Source: Candidatus Hydrogenedentota bacterium (GTDB lineage Bacteria > Hydrogenedentota > Hydrogenedentia > Hydrogenedentales > CAITNO01). From it: a stretch of DNA of 64,000 nt. The notes under the pieces were generated by a model. That model saw only the letters and a list, made by a program, of their open reading frames with translations. It was not told the origin of the DNA and searched no databases. Below are positions 17,089 to 25,848 of the stretch, piece by piece. The stretch lies in the NCBI GenBank assembly GCA_903893795.1, contig CAITNO010000107.1:1-64000 (forward strand), written 5' to 3'. The first letter of the stretch is position 1. Each line of letters starts with the position of its first letter. Both the position numbers and the translations under genes were made by a program.

Positions 17089-17348
17089 TACCCCAACGGG
17101 GTTATGGAGCACAGCCCAGGGTTGGCGGGCGGCGGAGCAACGCGCAGCCGAACGCCTACCCTGGGTACAAGGGCATCCTCCTCCCCGAAGCCTACCCTGA
17201 AAGGGTTTAACAGGGCGTTCGTGCGTGCCACCAACCCTTACAGGGTAAGAGCATAATTTCGAAACCGTGCTTACCCAGGGTAGGCCTCGTCACGCTACCG
17301 CGTGACTTCGGCCAACCCTGGGCTGTGCTCCATAACCCCGTTGGGGTA
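17089..17348. mobile_element. MITE-like palindromic element with perfect 38-bp inverted repeats
   Basis: The left arm 17089-17126 (TACCCCAACGGGGTTATGGA...) and the right arm 17311-17348 are perfect reverse complements over 38 bp. A second nested pair, CCTACCCTGGGTA (17155-17167) and its complement (17272-17284), sits inside. The centre has short CCCT/AGGG hairpins. No transposase is encoded. The 443 bp between the beta-helix gene and the DUF4272 gene (16999-17441) consist mainly of this element plus the duplicated motif at 17368. It is probably non-autonomous, but I could not define a target-site duplication. Confidence 0.75.
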
Positions 17349-17367
17349 TTCTGAGAAGGGGTGCGAA

Positions 17368-17409
17368 CCGGGGACATGGGTAACAGATAATACCGGGGAC
17401 ATGGTTAAC
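17368..17409 (+). repeat. Two direct copies of CCGGGGACATGGNTAAC
   Basis: CCGGGGACATGGGTAAC and CCGGGGACATGGTTAAC are about 25 bp apart, just outside the MITE-like element. Strings like this are common at the ends of IS481/IS3-type insertion sequences, so this may be an IS relic. No transposase is nearby. Confidence 0.5.
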
Positions 17410-17441
17410 GCATTGTGGGATGTGTTTGTCCATGCAAAAGA

Positions 17442-18131
17442 TTACGTGTCGACGTCTGTTTCGTGGTAATCCGTTTCATCTTCATCCAGTATCCAGTTTA
17501 TCGCCTTGAAGCGCTCCTGGACGCTGCAATACAACGAATCCAATTCATCCTTCCCAAGCGCATCAATGGTTCGGCCATAGACGCTCAGGTCCCTGTCAAT
17601 GAATTCGATGTTGGCGGCGGACAATTCAATGGATTTCATCCGCGCAACTATGTCCTTCAAGTCGTGGTGGATGCGTCCGCGGTCATACTCCCGAAGCCGC
17701 CACAGGCAGGTTCTCACCATCTGCTGATAGGCCACCAACTCGCCTTCATCGCGCAACGCCATTTCCGTTGGAATCTCCTTCAGAAAGAGGGCTGCTTTGG
17801 CCAAATCATATTCCCACCTGTCAATGGGTTCGTCATACTTCAGCCAGCGGTAATGCTGGAGCGCCCAGGCGCACACGCCCGCGCATTCAATGGCCCATGA
17901 GGCTATGATTGCCTGATCACGGGTGAGCGCTCCAGGTACGGCATCAATGATCATCCGTTCCTTGCCGTTCATCCCAGCACGAAGGCCGGTCGCATCGATC
18001 CAGTGGCACAGCCGGTTCCATTGCTGCCGGCGCAACTCCTCGGGTTCGAAGAGTTCAATGTCGCAGCGGTAGGTCACGGATAGTGCCACGTAGAGCCGCT
18101 GTTTCACGTGTGATGCGCATTGCATGGTCAT
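17442..18131 (-). CDS. DUF4272 domain-containing protein
   Basis: 229 aa; ATG at 18131 with GGAG six bases upstream. The central part (LTRDQAIIASWAIECAGVCAWALQHYRW) matches the DUF4272 pattern of an R/D-x-A-x-x-x-S-W-x-x-E helix followed by a WAL helix. The remainder is alpha-helical and acidic at the end (DEDETDYHETDVDT). No catalytic motif is visible. Members of this family are widespread soluble proteins without an assigned role. The gene is 51 nt from nikR on the same strand. Confidence 0.65.
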   Translation of the reverse strand: MTMQCASHVKQRLYVALSVTYRCDIELFEPEELRRQQWNRLCHWIDATGLRAGMNGKERMIIDAVPGALTRDQAIIASWAIECAGVCAWALQHYRWLKYDEPIDRWEYDLAKAALFLKEIPTEMALRDEGELVAYQQMVRTCLWRLREYDRGRIHHDLKDIVARMKSIELSAANIEFIDRDLSVYGRTIDALGKDELDSLYCSVQERFKAINWILDEDETDYHETDVDT

Positions 18132-18182
18132 TTGTTCTCCGGCTTGTGCTGTGTCCTTTTCCTGGCCGAAGGCACCGGGGGC

Positions 18183-18650
18183 TCAGTGCGTGTGCGGGTG
18201 GCCGTGGCCGCGATGGGTGTGGGGTTCCGGTTTTTCCTGGAGCGGCTTGCCGGAGGAGCCGATGGAGACGTCGGCATGGAGGACGCCCTTGTGCCTGCGC
18301 AGACTGTTGGCGAGGGCCTCGATGTCGGCGGCGGGACCGCGGACCATGATCATCTCGGCGCACAGCTCTTCGGTGAGGTGGACGTGGGTGGTGGCCAGGA
18401 TGGCGTTGTGGTGGTGGTGCTGGAGGTGGGTGAGTTTGTGGGCGAGGTCGCGGGTGTCGTGGTCAAAGACGAGGGTGATGGTGCCGACGGCCTCTTCGTT
18501 GTTTTTCCAAGCATCGCGGACGAGCCGTTCGCGGATGAGGTCGCGGATGAATTCGGAGCGGTTGGCGCCGGGTGTTGCGCCGAGCATGGCCTCCAACTGG
18601 TCGTACAGTTCCTGCTCAATGGTGAAGCTCACACGGACCAGTTCGCTCAT
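18183..18650 (-). CDS. nikR: Nickel-responsive ribbon-helix-helix regulator NikR
   Basis: 155 aa. The N-terminal ribbon-helix-helix DNA-binding domain is LVRVSFTIEQELYDQLEAML with RSEFIRDLIRERL (residues ~4-43). The C-terminal ACT-like domain holds the nickel site: a histidine in HLQHHHHN (~76-81) and H89, H91 and C97 in TTHVHLTEELC, matching H76/H87/H89/C95 of E. coli NikR. After residue 140 there is an additional His-rich tail (HTHRGHGHPHTH) not present in E. coli NikR; it could bind extra metal. NikR represses nickel uptake genes when nickel is bound. No nickel transporter or Ni enzyme is found within this window. Confidence 0.93.
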   Translation of the reverse strand: MSELVRVSFTIEQELYDQLEAMLGATPGANRSEFIRDLIRERLVRDAWKNNEEAVGTITLVFDHDTRDLAHKLTHLQHHHHNAILATTHVHLTEELCAEMIMVRGPAADIEALANSLRRHKGVLHADVSIGSSGKPLQEKPEPHTHRGHGHPHTH

Positions 18651-18715
18651 CCTGTCATCTCCCTGGCGCGCGAAAAACCGGGACAGGCACGCCTTTCAAC
18701 CTTCCGAAAGGCGGG

Positions 18716-19663
18716 TCAGTCCCCGTTTTTCGACAGCAGCGCGTCAAAATAGTCGATGGTTTTGCGCAGGCCCTGGACCAGCGGCACGGCCGGTTCCCAG
18801 CCCAGTTTTTCGCGGGCCAGTGTGATGTCGGGCTGGCGCCGGGTGGGGTCGTCTTTGGGAAGGGGGTTGCGCACCAGTTCGGATTTGGCGCCGGTCATTT
18901 GAATGACCATTTCGGCGAGTTCGAGGATGGTGAATTCGCCGGGGTTGCCCAGGTTCACCGGACCGTTGAAGCCGTCGCAGTCCATCATGGCGATGATGCC
19001 GCGCACGAGGTCGTCCACGTAGCAGAAGGACCTTGTCTGCGAGCCTTCGCCGTAAATGGTGATGGGCTCGTTGCGCAGGGCCTGCACGGCGAAATTGCTG
19101 ACCACGCGGCCGTCGTTGACGAGCATGCGCGGTCCATAGGTGTTGAAGATGCGGATCACCCGGATGTCCACCTTGTCCTGCTGGTGGTAGTCGAAGAAGA
19201 GCGTCTCGGCGACACGTTTGCCCTCGTCGTAGCAGCTCCGCGGTCCGATGGGGTTGACGTTGCCCCAGTAGCTTTCCACCTGGGGATGCACGGCCGGGTC
19301 GCCGTAAACTTCGGAGGTGGAGGCCTGCAGGACGCGCGCGCCGGTCTCGCGGGCGAGGTTGAGCATGTTCATGGCGCCCATCACGTTGGTCTGGATGGTC
19401 TTGACGGGGTTGAACTGGTAATGCACGGGGGAGGCGGGGCAGGCGAAATTGTAGATGCAGTCGGCCTCGAGCACGATGGGGTTGATGACGTCGTGGCGGA
19501 TGAGTTCAAAGCGGGGGTTGCCCAGCAGGTGCTCGATGTTCGCCTTGCGTCCGGTGAAGAAATTGTCGAGGCACAGGACCTCGTCGCCGCGCGCCAGCAG
19601 CGCCTCGCACAGGTGGGAGCCGATGAAGCCCGCACCGCCCGTAACCAGATTAACGTGACCCAT
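18716..19663 (-). CDS. UDP-glucuronate decarboxylase (UDP-xylose synthase) family, SDR
   Basis: 315 aa. The Rossmann motif GGAGFIG is at 9-15, and the catalytic YxxxK at Y145/K149 (RSCYDEGKR). The strings [24 protein letters not shown] and FNTYGPRM are diagnostic for UDP-xylose synthase (UXS): the enzyme oxidises, decarboxylates and re-reduces UDP-glucuronate to UDP-xylose. SD GGAGG six bases before the ATG. The length is that of bacterial UXS without the N-terminal membrane segment. UDP-xylose or UDP-apiose-type sugars feed cell-surface polysaccharide synthesis. Downstream of two exported proteins, with a 42-nt gap. Confidence 0.9.
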   Translation of the reverse strand: MGHVNLVTGGAGFIGSHLCEALLARGDEVLCLDNFFTGRKANIEHLLGNPRFELIRHDVINPIVLEADCIYNFACPASPVHYQFNPVKTIQTNVMGAMNMLNLARETGARVLQASTSEVYGDPAVHPQVESYWGNVNPIGPRSCYDEGKRVAETLFFDYHQQDKVDIRVIRIFNTYGPRMLVNDGRVVSNFAVQALRNEPITIYGEGSQTRSFCYVDDLVRGIIAMMDCDGFNGPVNLGNPGEFTILELAEMVIQMTGAKSELVRNPLPKDDPTRRQPDITLAREKLGWEPAVPLVQGLRKTIDYFDALLSKNGD

Positions 19664-19705
19664 TACGTTCCTCCAAATAATGTCTGCACCACAGGGGATC
19701 CCCCG

Positions 19706-20791
19706 TCAGGGTGCAATCTTGTTGTACATGCGCACGGCTTCGGGCGTCACACCTTCCTGGCGCGCATGGGCGGCCACCTGACCGCGGAACCTGTCCACCA
19801 ACTGTTCGCGCTGCGTGGGGGAGAGTCTTCTCAGTTTCTCTATGACCGCGCCAATGTTGCCCCCGGCATAGGCGCTTCTGAGCTGGTTTGCCAACTGCGT
19901 GGGGTCGATAACGCTGGCGACGGTGGACAGCACGCCTGATTGTTCGGCCAGAAGGACGTCCCGCAGGTTCAGTTCGCCATACTGTTTGGGGGAAGCGGGC
20001 GGGTCAAACAGCGCATCGTCGGGCTCCTTGTCGACGGCCCAGTCGGTGAGGGCCAGCGACAAATTGACGGAGCCGCCCGGCTTGACCCAGGATGCGGGCC
20101 CGCGCTGGGTCAGTGCGGTGGTCAGGTCGACGTCCATGCGCGCCAGAAAGGGCTGTCCCTCTTCCCGCACCCACAGGTCCACACCGATATCGCGCAGGGT
20201 CCAATAATTGTTCAATCTGAAACGCAGGTGTTCCGTTGCGGCGGGCGTTTCTTTTTCGTGGGCGACATATTCGGCGCTGCTCAGCAGGGACCACCACCGC
20301 TCCACCTTGCCGTCATCGAGAAAATCGAAGAGGGCAATGACCACAGGCAGCGTGTAGGTGTCGGTCACCTGGCCAACGCGGTTGGGCGTGGCTGACATCA
20401 CCAGTTCACGGGGCAGGTAGAGGGACACCTGGCCCTTTTCTCCGGTGGAGACGATGCGGGCAAGCTGGCGGCCGCCCTCGGTTCGGGTTATGGAGATGGC
20501 GAAGGCGTCCGGACTGCGTTTTGCCAGTGACACGGTGCAGGGCAGGTCTTTTGCCACACCTTCGGAGACCACGTGGATCGCCAGTGTGCCGGTGGCGGTG
20601 AACTGCTCCAGTGCCCGTGAGCCTTCAAAGGCCGCACGAAACACCTTTTCAAACTCGGGTGGAATGACGATTTTCTGGTACCCGGCCGCCTGCGCGGTAA
20701 TGGCGGCCGAAAGAACCAGCGCGGACAGCAGTATGATTGCCGCCACGGGCGTCTGCCACGCATGCGAGGCTTGCCTATGTGTGCGGCTCAC
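19706..20791 (-). CDS. Exported DUF2092-like protein
   Basis: 361 aa with a signal peptide (AAIILLSALVLSAAITAQA, ~17-35). The body (LEQFTATGTLAIHV, PDAFAISITRTEGGRQ, GQVSLYLP, RFRLNNYWTLRDIGVDLWVREEGQPFLARMDVDL) follows the strand pattern of LolA/DUF2092-type periplasmic lipoprotein-localisation folds. The C-terminal ~90 residues are helical, ending in SPTQREQLVDRFRGQVAAHAR. The ATG overlaps the stop of the next upstream gene (ATGA at 20788-20791), so the two exported proteins are made together. Role unknown; binding of a lipid or lipoprotein is plausible from the fold. Confidence 0.65.
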   Translation of the reverse strand: MSRTHRQASHAWQTPVAAIILLSALVLSAAITAQAAGYQKIVIPPEFEKVFRAAFEGSRALEQFTATGTLAIHVVSEGVAKDLPCTVSLAKRSPDAFAISITRTEGGRQLARIVSTGEKGQVSLYLPRELVMSATPNRVGQVTDTYTLPVVIALFDFLDDGKVERWWSLLSSAEYVAHEKETPAATEHLRFRLNNYWTLRDIGVDLWVREEGQPFLARMDVDLTTALTQRGPASWVKPGGSVNLSLALTDWAVDKEPDDALFDPPASPKQYGELNLRDVLLAEQSGVLSTVASVIDPTQLANQLRSAYAGGNIGAVIEKLRRLSPTQREQLVDRFRGQVAAHARQEGVTPEAVRMYNKIAP

Positions 20792-21462
20792 CGCCCGGCT
20801 CCCTGTGCCGCCACGGGCGGGGGCAGGCTCACGACGGGATTGAGCGAGGAAGGCTGCTGCTTGGTGCGGCCTTGAAGTGTTCCGATGGCACCCGTGTTGG
20901 GCTTGGCCAGGCCGGCTCCCTTGGGGTCATTGAGCGCCCCGATGGGAATGCGGTTTCCGCTGGCGGAGGGCTTTTCATTGGGCCCTTTCTCATTGATGGC
21001 CTCGCGTGGAAAGCCCACCGCTCCAAGGGCATGCTGTGACTTTTCCGATTCTGCGGCGGTGGGTGTGCGGCGTTCTGTGAAGGAAAACACCTCGAAATAC
21101 TTGTCTTCCTTCAGTATTCCCTGCAATTCCACCCGTTTATGCGACATTTGCTCCAGTTGCCGGACGGTTTTTCCGGTTACCCGGAGTGATTTTCCCACCA
21201 GGTCCTGCCGTCCCGCGCCGTTTGATTCCCGGGCACTTTTCACGTCAATGGAAACTTTCTCGTGGGTAACCACCTCCACAGTGCCCGACACAAAGATCGT
21301 CACTTCCGTGGGTTTGGGCTCTTGATTCAATTGGGCGGCGGCCTGGGCCGCCGCATCCTGGGCCATTTCCTGCGGGGTTCTCTTGCTCGGATCCTGCGCC
21401 CATGCCGTTGCGGTTACCGCGCCGACCAGCAAACTCAGGCTCAAGACAGCACGAAGTGCCAT
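20788..21462 (-). CDS. Exported hypothetical protein coupled to the DUF2092-like gene
   Basis: 224 aa from ATG at 21462 (MALRAVLSLSLLVGAVTATAWA is a signal peptide). An in-frame ATG at 21477 overlaps the GGAGGA SD site that serves 21462, so the shorter start is preferred. The middle (VTIFVSGTVEVVTHEKVSIDVKSAR, VTGKTVRQLEQMSHKRVELQG) looks like a beta-rich domain such as those seen in OB-fold exported proteins. The C-terminal third is low complexity, with many Pro, Gly and Ala. Function not recognised. Confidence 0.65.
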   Translation of the reverse strand: MALRAVLSLSLLVGAVTATAWAQDPSKRTPQEMAQDAAAQAAAQLNQEPKPTEVTIFVSGTVEVVTHEKVSIDVKSARESNGAGRQDLVGKSLRVTGKTVRQLEQMSHKRVELQGILKEDKYFEVFSFTERRTPTAAESEKSQHALGAVGFPREAINEKGPNEKPSASGNRIPIGALNDPKGAGLAKPNTGAIGTLQGRTKQQPSSLNPVVSLPPPVAAQGAGR

Positions 21463-21574
21463 TTTTGGTTCCTCCATGACATTGTGTCAAACCCCAATTA
21501 TACCCCTTTTTTGTTCCGTTCGCATCTATTACGGCAAGAAGTTGGCGCAAAATGCCCCTTGCGTACGGAAACCC

Positions 21575-22231
21575 TCAGTCCCGTCCCGCGAGAATCAGCG
21601 CCCGCAGTTCTGATGCGGCGGCGCGCGGGTCGGATGCGGCGGTGACGGCCGTGACCACGGCGCAGTGGCGTGCGCCGTGCGCGAGTACGGGGCCGATGTT
21701 GGCCGCCTTGATGCCGCCCATGCAGGTGAAGGGCACCCTCAGTAGCGGGCGGATGGCATCCACCATGTCCAGCCCCACGACCCCGGTGGGCACCGACTTT
21801 GTCTGTGTGGCATACACGGGGCCTATGTTCACGTAGCTCGCGCCGGCATCCTGCGCGGCGATGGCCTCTTCCGGATTGTGGCTGGATGCGCCAATCACCA
21901 GGTCGGGCGCGATGCGCCGCGCATCGGCAATGGGCAGGTCGGTCTGGCCCAGGTGCACACCGTCGGCGTCGAGGGCCAGTGCGAGGTCCACGCGGTCATC
22001 GACAATCATCAGCGCCCCGGCTTCGCGGGTCTTTACCCGGAAGGCGCGGCCCAGTTCGCAGAGGGCCAGGTCGGAAATGTCTTTCTCGCGCATCTGCACC
22101 AGCCGGACGCCTGCGTCCATGCAGGCGTCGAGCACATCGAGCGGATTTCGGCCCGCGCAAAAGGCGCCGGTGATCACCACATAGAGGTCGGCCGCGGCGA
22201 AGAGGCGCATGCGTTCGGAGTGGGTCATCAT
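21575..22231 (-). CDS. thiE: Thiamine-phosphate synthase
   Basis: 218 aa TIM barrel. Signature segments: RLVQMREKD (pyrimidine pyrophosphate site), VDDRVDLALALDADGVHLGQTDLP, GASSHNPEEAIAAQDAGASYVNIGPVYATQTK and GGIKAANIGPVLAHGA (phosphate site). It condenses hydroxymethylpyrimidine pyrophosphate with the thiazole phosphate to give thiamine phosphate. The start codon overlaps the thiS stop (ATGA, 22228-22231). Length is normal. Other thiamine genes (thiG, thiH, thiC, thiD) are not in this window. Confidence 0.95.
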   Translation of the reverse strand: MMTHSERMRLFAAADLYVVITGAFCAGRNPLDVLDACMDAGVRLVQMREKDISDLALCELGRAFRVKTREAGALMIVDDRVDLALALDADGVHLGQTDLPIADARRIAPDLVIGASSHNPEEAIAAQDAGASYVNIGPVYATQTKSVPTGVVGLDMVDAIRPLLRVPFTCMGGIKAANIGPVLAHGARHCAVVTAVTAASDPRAAASELRALILAGRD

Positions 22232-22434
22232 CCGCCCCCCACAAAGCGGACCAGTTCCACCGTGTCGCCAGCCTGCAAGACAACGGTTGGGTGCGCGTCA
22301 CGCGGCACAATGGTTTCGTTGACCTGGGCCGCGACCACCTTCGGGTTCAGCCCCAGGTTTTCGAGCAGCATGAGCAGTGTGGTTTCTTCCGGCACCGCGC
22401 GGGCCTCGCCGTTCACTGTGATTTCTATCGCCAT
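22228..22434 (-). CDS. thiS: Sulfur carrier protein ThiS
   Basis: 68 aa beta-grasp protein ending in the required GG (FVGGG). Internal pattern MAIEITVNGEAR..., TLLMLLENLGLNPKVVAAQVNETIVPR..., LQAGDTVELVRFVGGG fits ThiS, which carries thiocarboxylate sulfur for thiazole formation. It is directly upstream of and overlaps thiE. I looked for a TPP riboswitch before it and did not find a complete one. Confidence 0.95.
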   Translation of the reverse strand: MAIEITVNGEARAVPEETTLLMLLENLGLNPKVVAAQVNETIVPRDAHPTVVLQAGDTVELVRFVGGG

Positions 22435-22492
22435 GTCGTGTTTGACCTTTTCTCTGTGCTTTGCAGGGGTTGCAGACTGCCGGCATTATCCC

Positions 22493-23428
22493 TCATGCGC
22501 CCAGGGTGTTCGCAAACCATTCCGCCATCTGTTCCAGTTCGGCGCCGTTGTCCATCCACGCATGGTCCGCGCCTTCACGCACGCGCAATTCGGCGTGCCC
22601 GCCGATTTCCCGCCAGGCATCCCGCAGCCGTACCGACTGCTCCAGGGGCACCACGCGGTCGGCCGTGCCGTGAAACAGGAGCAACGGCGGAGGGACGGTG
22701 TCCGGGTGGTGGTCGTGAAACTGCGCCGCGACGCGGGCCGGGGACAATTCTTCCAAACGCGCCACGATTTCACGGTCCGTCCGTCCGGTCAGGCCGCTTT
22801 TGAACAGCAGGCCGGGGATGTCCAGTCCCTCCATTTGGAAACGGTCGATGCGGACGCCCCAGAAATTCAGCAGGTCCGACGGCGGAAAGAAGGCCGCCAC
22901 GGCGCGAATATCGGTTCCAGAGCGGCGCCAGGCATCGCGGCTGTCCGGACGTCCCGCCTGCGGCGTCAACGCGGCCAGCGTGGCGAGGTGTCCGCCCGCC
23001 GACGCACCGGCAAGGCCCAGCCGGGCCGGGTCTATCGCAAGTTCTTCGGCATGGGCGCGCACATGCCGTATGGCGGCGTGGACGTGGCGCACCATTTCCG
23101 GGCCGGTGAACAGGTACGACGCGCCGGGCAGCACGGCGAAAACGGTGAATCCGCGCGCGCACAGCGCGTCGCAGAGGCCGAAACCCAGGTGCTCGTTGTA
23201 CACCACGCGGTCGCACTGCCAGCCGCTGCTGACCACGTCGATGATCGCCGCGCCGTTGGCCGGTCCGGTGGGACGCAGCACATCCATCAGCAGTCCCGTG
23301 CCGTAGGCCTCTGCGTAGACGCGCTGCGTCTGGGCGGTGACGAAGGCGCCGCGCGTCTTGGGGCGCATGCGCAGCACGGCGCCGGGCCGGTGCAGAATTT
23401 CCACGGGAAAGGGTTCAGGGCCGGTCAT
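22493..23428 (-). CDS. Alpha/beta hydrolase, carbohydrate-esterase-like
   Basis: 311 aa without a clear signal peptide; GGAG 7 nt before the ATG. The nucleophile elbow is GASAG in RLGLAGASAGGHLATLAAL, the acid is the Asp of FHGTADRVVPLEQS and the histidine is in GADHAWMD, a complete catalytic triad in the usual order. Architecture fits the BD-FAE / acetyl-xylan-esterase-like group used for removing acyl groups from plant or algal sugars. The 58 nt to thiS hold no terminator I can see, so cotranscription with thiS-thiE is possible but functionally unexpected. Confidence 0.8.
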   Translation of the reverse strand: MTGPEPFPVEILHRPGAVLRMRPKTRGAFVTAQTQRVYAEAYGTGLLMDVLRPTGPANGAAIIDVVSSGWQCDRVVYNEHLGFGLCDALCARGFTVFAVLPGASYLFTGPEMVRHVHAAIRHVRAHAEELAIDPARLGLAGASAGGHLATLAALTPQAGRPDSRDAWRRSGTDIRAVAAFFPPSDLLNFWGVRIDRFQMEGLDIPGLLFKSGLTGRTDREIVARLEELSPARVAAQFHDHHPDTVPPPLLLFHGTADRVVPLEQSVRLRDAWREIGGHAELRVREGADHAWMDNGAELEQMAEWFANTLGA

Positions 23429-23560
23429 GAAGGACTCCGTTTGGGTGGTTGAGCAGAGTGTGATTGCGGGTTCGCAATCACGCGAAGCGCATCATAGCAA
23501 CGTCGCGGGGCGGGGGTCCACACGGGGATGGCGGGCAGGGGGGCCCGCGAGCGCGGGCAC

Positions 23561-23646
23561 GGGTACAGCCCCCATTTCCAGGTATTGGCTTTTGCTGAAG
23601 TGGTCGGGGGTTGTTGGCTGAAAATGTGGGCAGTCCCCCGGCGGGT
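23561..23646. repeat. Palindromic repeat, family B, diverged copy
   Basis: Begins GGGTACAGCCCCCATTTCC and ends GGGCAGTCCCCCGGCGGG, as in the copy at 49358; a third half-unit (GGGTACAGCCAGCAGTCCGCC) follows at once. The 384-bp gap between the esterase gene and the hydrogenase operon (23429-23812) is filled mainly by this repeat and has no gene. I see no clear terminator hairpin after hydA. Confidence 0.65.
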
Positions 23647-23812
23647 GTGGGCGGGCACGGGTACAGCCAGCAGTCCGCCGGCGGGTTTGTTTGGCGATGT
23701 TGGGCGGGGTTGAAAGACGGGAATGGTTTGGAACTTTGCACCAAATAATAGTCGTCCGGCCGGCGTTTCTGCCGACCGGACGTGAGGAAGGGGGGGGGAG
23801 AGATGAAAAAGG

Positions 23813-25837
23813 TTACAGGGTCACGCCGACCTGCTCCACCTGCGCTTTGAGCGCCTCGATGGCAATGGGCAGGGTGCAGCGTTTGAGCACTTCCTCGCCG
23901 ACGCAGACGCTGGGGCCTTCGCCGCAGTTTTCCATGCAGAAGGTGGCGCTCAGTTGGACGGCCTCTTCAAGGCCCTGGGTCTCGACGTATTCCATCAGGC
24001 CCTTGAGGATGTCCTGGGAGCCGTTGAGGAAGCAGCTTGTGCCGACGCAGACTGACACGGGGATGCGCTCCAGTTCGGTGCCGCCGATGAGGGTGAGCTT
24101 GGCGTCCATCATGCGCCTGCGGTTCTGGTATTCGGTATGGAGCAGTTCATGGGCCTGGTGTCCGCCGACTTCGCCCAGATGCTCGGCGTAGCAGCGCTTG
24201 AGTTCGGGGTTGTCCTGCGACTTGTGCAGTTCAAGTATTTTGTCGTTGTCGTAGAGCGCCTTGGCCCGGAGCCGTTTGGCGGTGGAATCGAGAGTGCCGG
24301 GCTGGCCCGCGCCGTTGACGCAGCCGCCGGGGCAGGCCATGATCTCGATGAGGTGGTACTCGCGCTCGCCCGAGCTTACACTGTCGGCCACGCGCCGGGC
24401 GTTGGCCAGACCGTGCACGACGGCCAGCTTCAACTCGATGCCGCTGACGGTGATGTTCGCCTCGCGGAGACCCGCCTCGCCGCGCACCTGCTTGAAGTCG
24501 ACTGTGGTGAGGGGAGTGCCCTGCACCTTCTCCACGGCGTAGCGAAGGACAGCCTCGGTCACGCCGCCGGAGGCGCCGAAGATGACGCCTGCGCCGCTCT
24601 TGAAGCCCAGGGGCATGTCGAAGGATTCCGGCTCAAGCGCATCAAGCGACAACCCGGCCTGCTGGATCATCTGGCCCAGTTCGACGGTGGTGATCACGTG
24701 GTCCACATCGGGCTGGCCGTCGGTCTGGAACTTGTCCAGTTTGGCCTCTTCCTTTTTGGCGGTGCAGGGCATGATGGACACCACCACCAGGCGCTTGCCG
24801 TCGGCGCACAACTGGGCGGGCAGTATCTTGCGGGCGATGGAACCGAACATCTGCTGGGGCGATTTGCAACTGGAGAGGTTGGGCAGGAATTCGGGGTAGT
24901 ACTGTTCGGCAAAGCGCACCCACGCCGGGCAGCAGGACGTGAACAGCGGCAGCACGCCGCCGTTGGCGAAGCGGTCGAGGAACTCGGTGCCTTCCTCGAG
25001 CACCGTCATGTCGGCGGTGAAGGAGGTGTCGTAGACCTTGTCGAAGCCCATCATTTTGAGCGCGGCCACCGCCTGGCCCGTGGTCAGGCCGCCGGGCTTG
25101 GCGCCAAAGAACTCGCCCAGCCCCACACGCACGGCAGGGGCCAACTGCGCCACCACCACGGTGTTGGCGTCGTCGAGGTCCTTCCACACGGCGTTCAACT
25201 CGGGCTTGGCGGTCAGCGCGCCGGTGGGGCACACGGCGGCGCACTGGCCGCAGTAGACGCATTCGGCGTCGTCCAGATTCTTGTCGAAGGCGGGCAGCAC
25301 GGCGCTGGAAACGCCGCGGTAGGCGAAGTCGATGGCGCCGACGCCCTGGATCTCATGACAGGCCCGCACGCAGTCGCCGCAGAGGATGCACTTGTTCGGG
25401 TCGCGCACGAGGGCGTTGGAACTGCGGTCGATGGGCTTGTGTTCGAGCACGCGCTTGTAGCGGATCTCGTCGATGCCCATGCGCTGCGCCAGTTCCTGCA
25501 GTCGGCAGGCGTTGCTTTTCGTGCAGGTGGGGCAGTTCATATCGTGGTTGGCCAGGAGCAGCTCGATGGCGATCTTGCGAATGCCGCGCACCTCGCTGGT
25601 GTTGGTGCGCACGCGCATGCCGGGCTCGGGTTTTACCGAGCAGGAGGCCTGAATGCCGCGTCCTTCCACATCGACGAGGCAGAGGCGGCAGGCACCGTAG
25701 ACGCTCAGTTCGGAGTGGTAGCAGAAGGTGGGGATGTCGATGCCCGCCTTGCGGGCGACCTCGAGCACGTTGCGCTCGCCCTCAATGGCGACCTCGCGGC
25801 TGTCGATAATCATTGTCTTCACTTCGGGGGTGTCCAT
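23813..25837 (-). CDS. hydA: [FeFe] hydrogenase catalytic subunit HydA, NADH-linked trimeric type
   Basis: 674 aa from ATG at 25837 with GGAG about 9 nt upstream. Domains in order: [2Fe-2S] ferredoxin (Cys 39, 50, 53, 66), His-Cys3 [4Fe-4S] (H98, C102, C105, C111), two [4Fe-4S] (C150-C160 and C193-C203), then the H-cluster domain with TSCCPAW (300-306), MPCTAKKEEA (357-365) and ACPGGCVNGAG (501-511). C303, C358, C502 and C506 are the expected cluster ligands and C302 the proton-transfer cysteine. A C-terminal thioredoxin-like [2Fe-2S] domain (C597, C602, C634, C638) follows. With HydB and HydC this is the layout of electron-bifurcating or -confurcating hydrogenases making H2 from NADH and reduced ferredoxin. 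Last gene of the operon; the maturases HydE, HydF and HydG are absent here. Confidence 0.95.
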   Translation of the reverse strand: MDTPEVKTMIIDSREVAIEGERNVLEVARKAGIDIPTFCYHSELSVYGACRLCLVDVEGRGIQASCSVKPEPGMRVRTNTSEVRGIRKIAIELLLANHDMNCPTCTKSNACRLQELAQRMGIDEIRYKRVLEHKPIDRSSNALVRDPNKCILCGDCVRACHEIQGVGAIDFAYRGVSSAVLPAFDKNLDDAECVYCGQCAAVCPTGALTAKPELNAVWKDLDDANTVVVAQLAPAVRVGLGEFFGAKPGGLTTGQAVAALKMMGFDKVYDTSFTADMTVLEEGTEFLDRFANGGVLPLFTSCCPAWVRFAEQYYPEFLPNLSSCKSPQQMFGSIARKILPAQLCADGKRLVVVSIMPCTAKKEEAKLDKFQTDGQPDVDHVITTVELGQMIQQAGLSLDALEPESFDMPLGFKSGAGVIFGASGGVTEAVLRYAVEKVQGTPLTTVDFKQVRGEAGLREANITVSGIELKLAVVHGLANARRVADSVSSGEREYHLIEIMACPGGCVNGAGQPGTLDSTAKRLRAKALYDNDKILELHKSQDNPELKRCYAEHLGEVGGHQAHELLHTEYQNRRRMMDAKLTLIGGTELERIPVSVCVGTSCFLNGSQDILKGLMEYVETQGLEEAVQLSATFCMENCGEGPSVCVGEEVLKRCTLPIAIEALKAQVEQVGVTL

Positions 25838-25848
25838 GGTCTTTCTCC

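Noticed and set aside
22435..22500. GGGATAATGCCGGCAG before thiS, resembling the 3' part of a TPP riboswitch
   Set aside because: The CUGAGA box and the 5' stem are not found upstream, where the esterase coding sequence ends. The match is too short to call.
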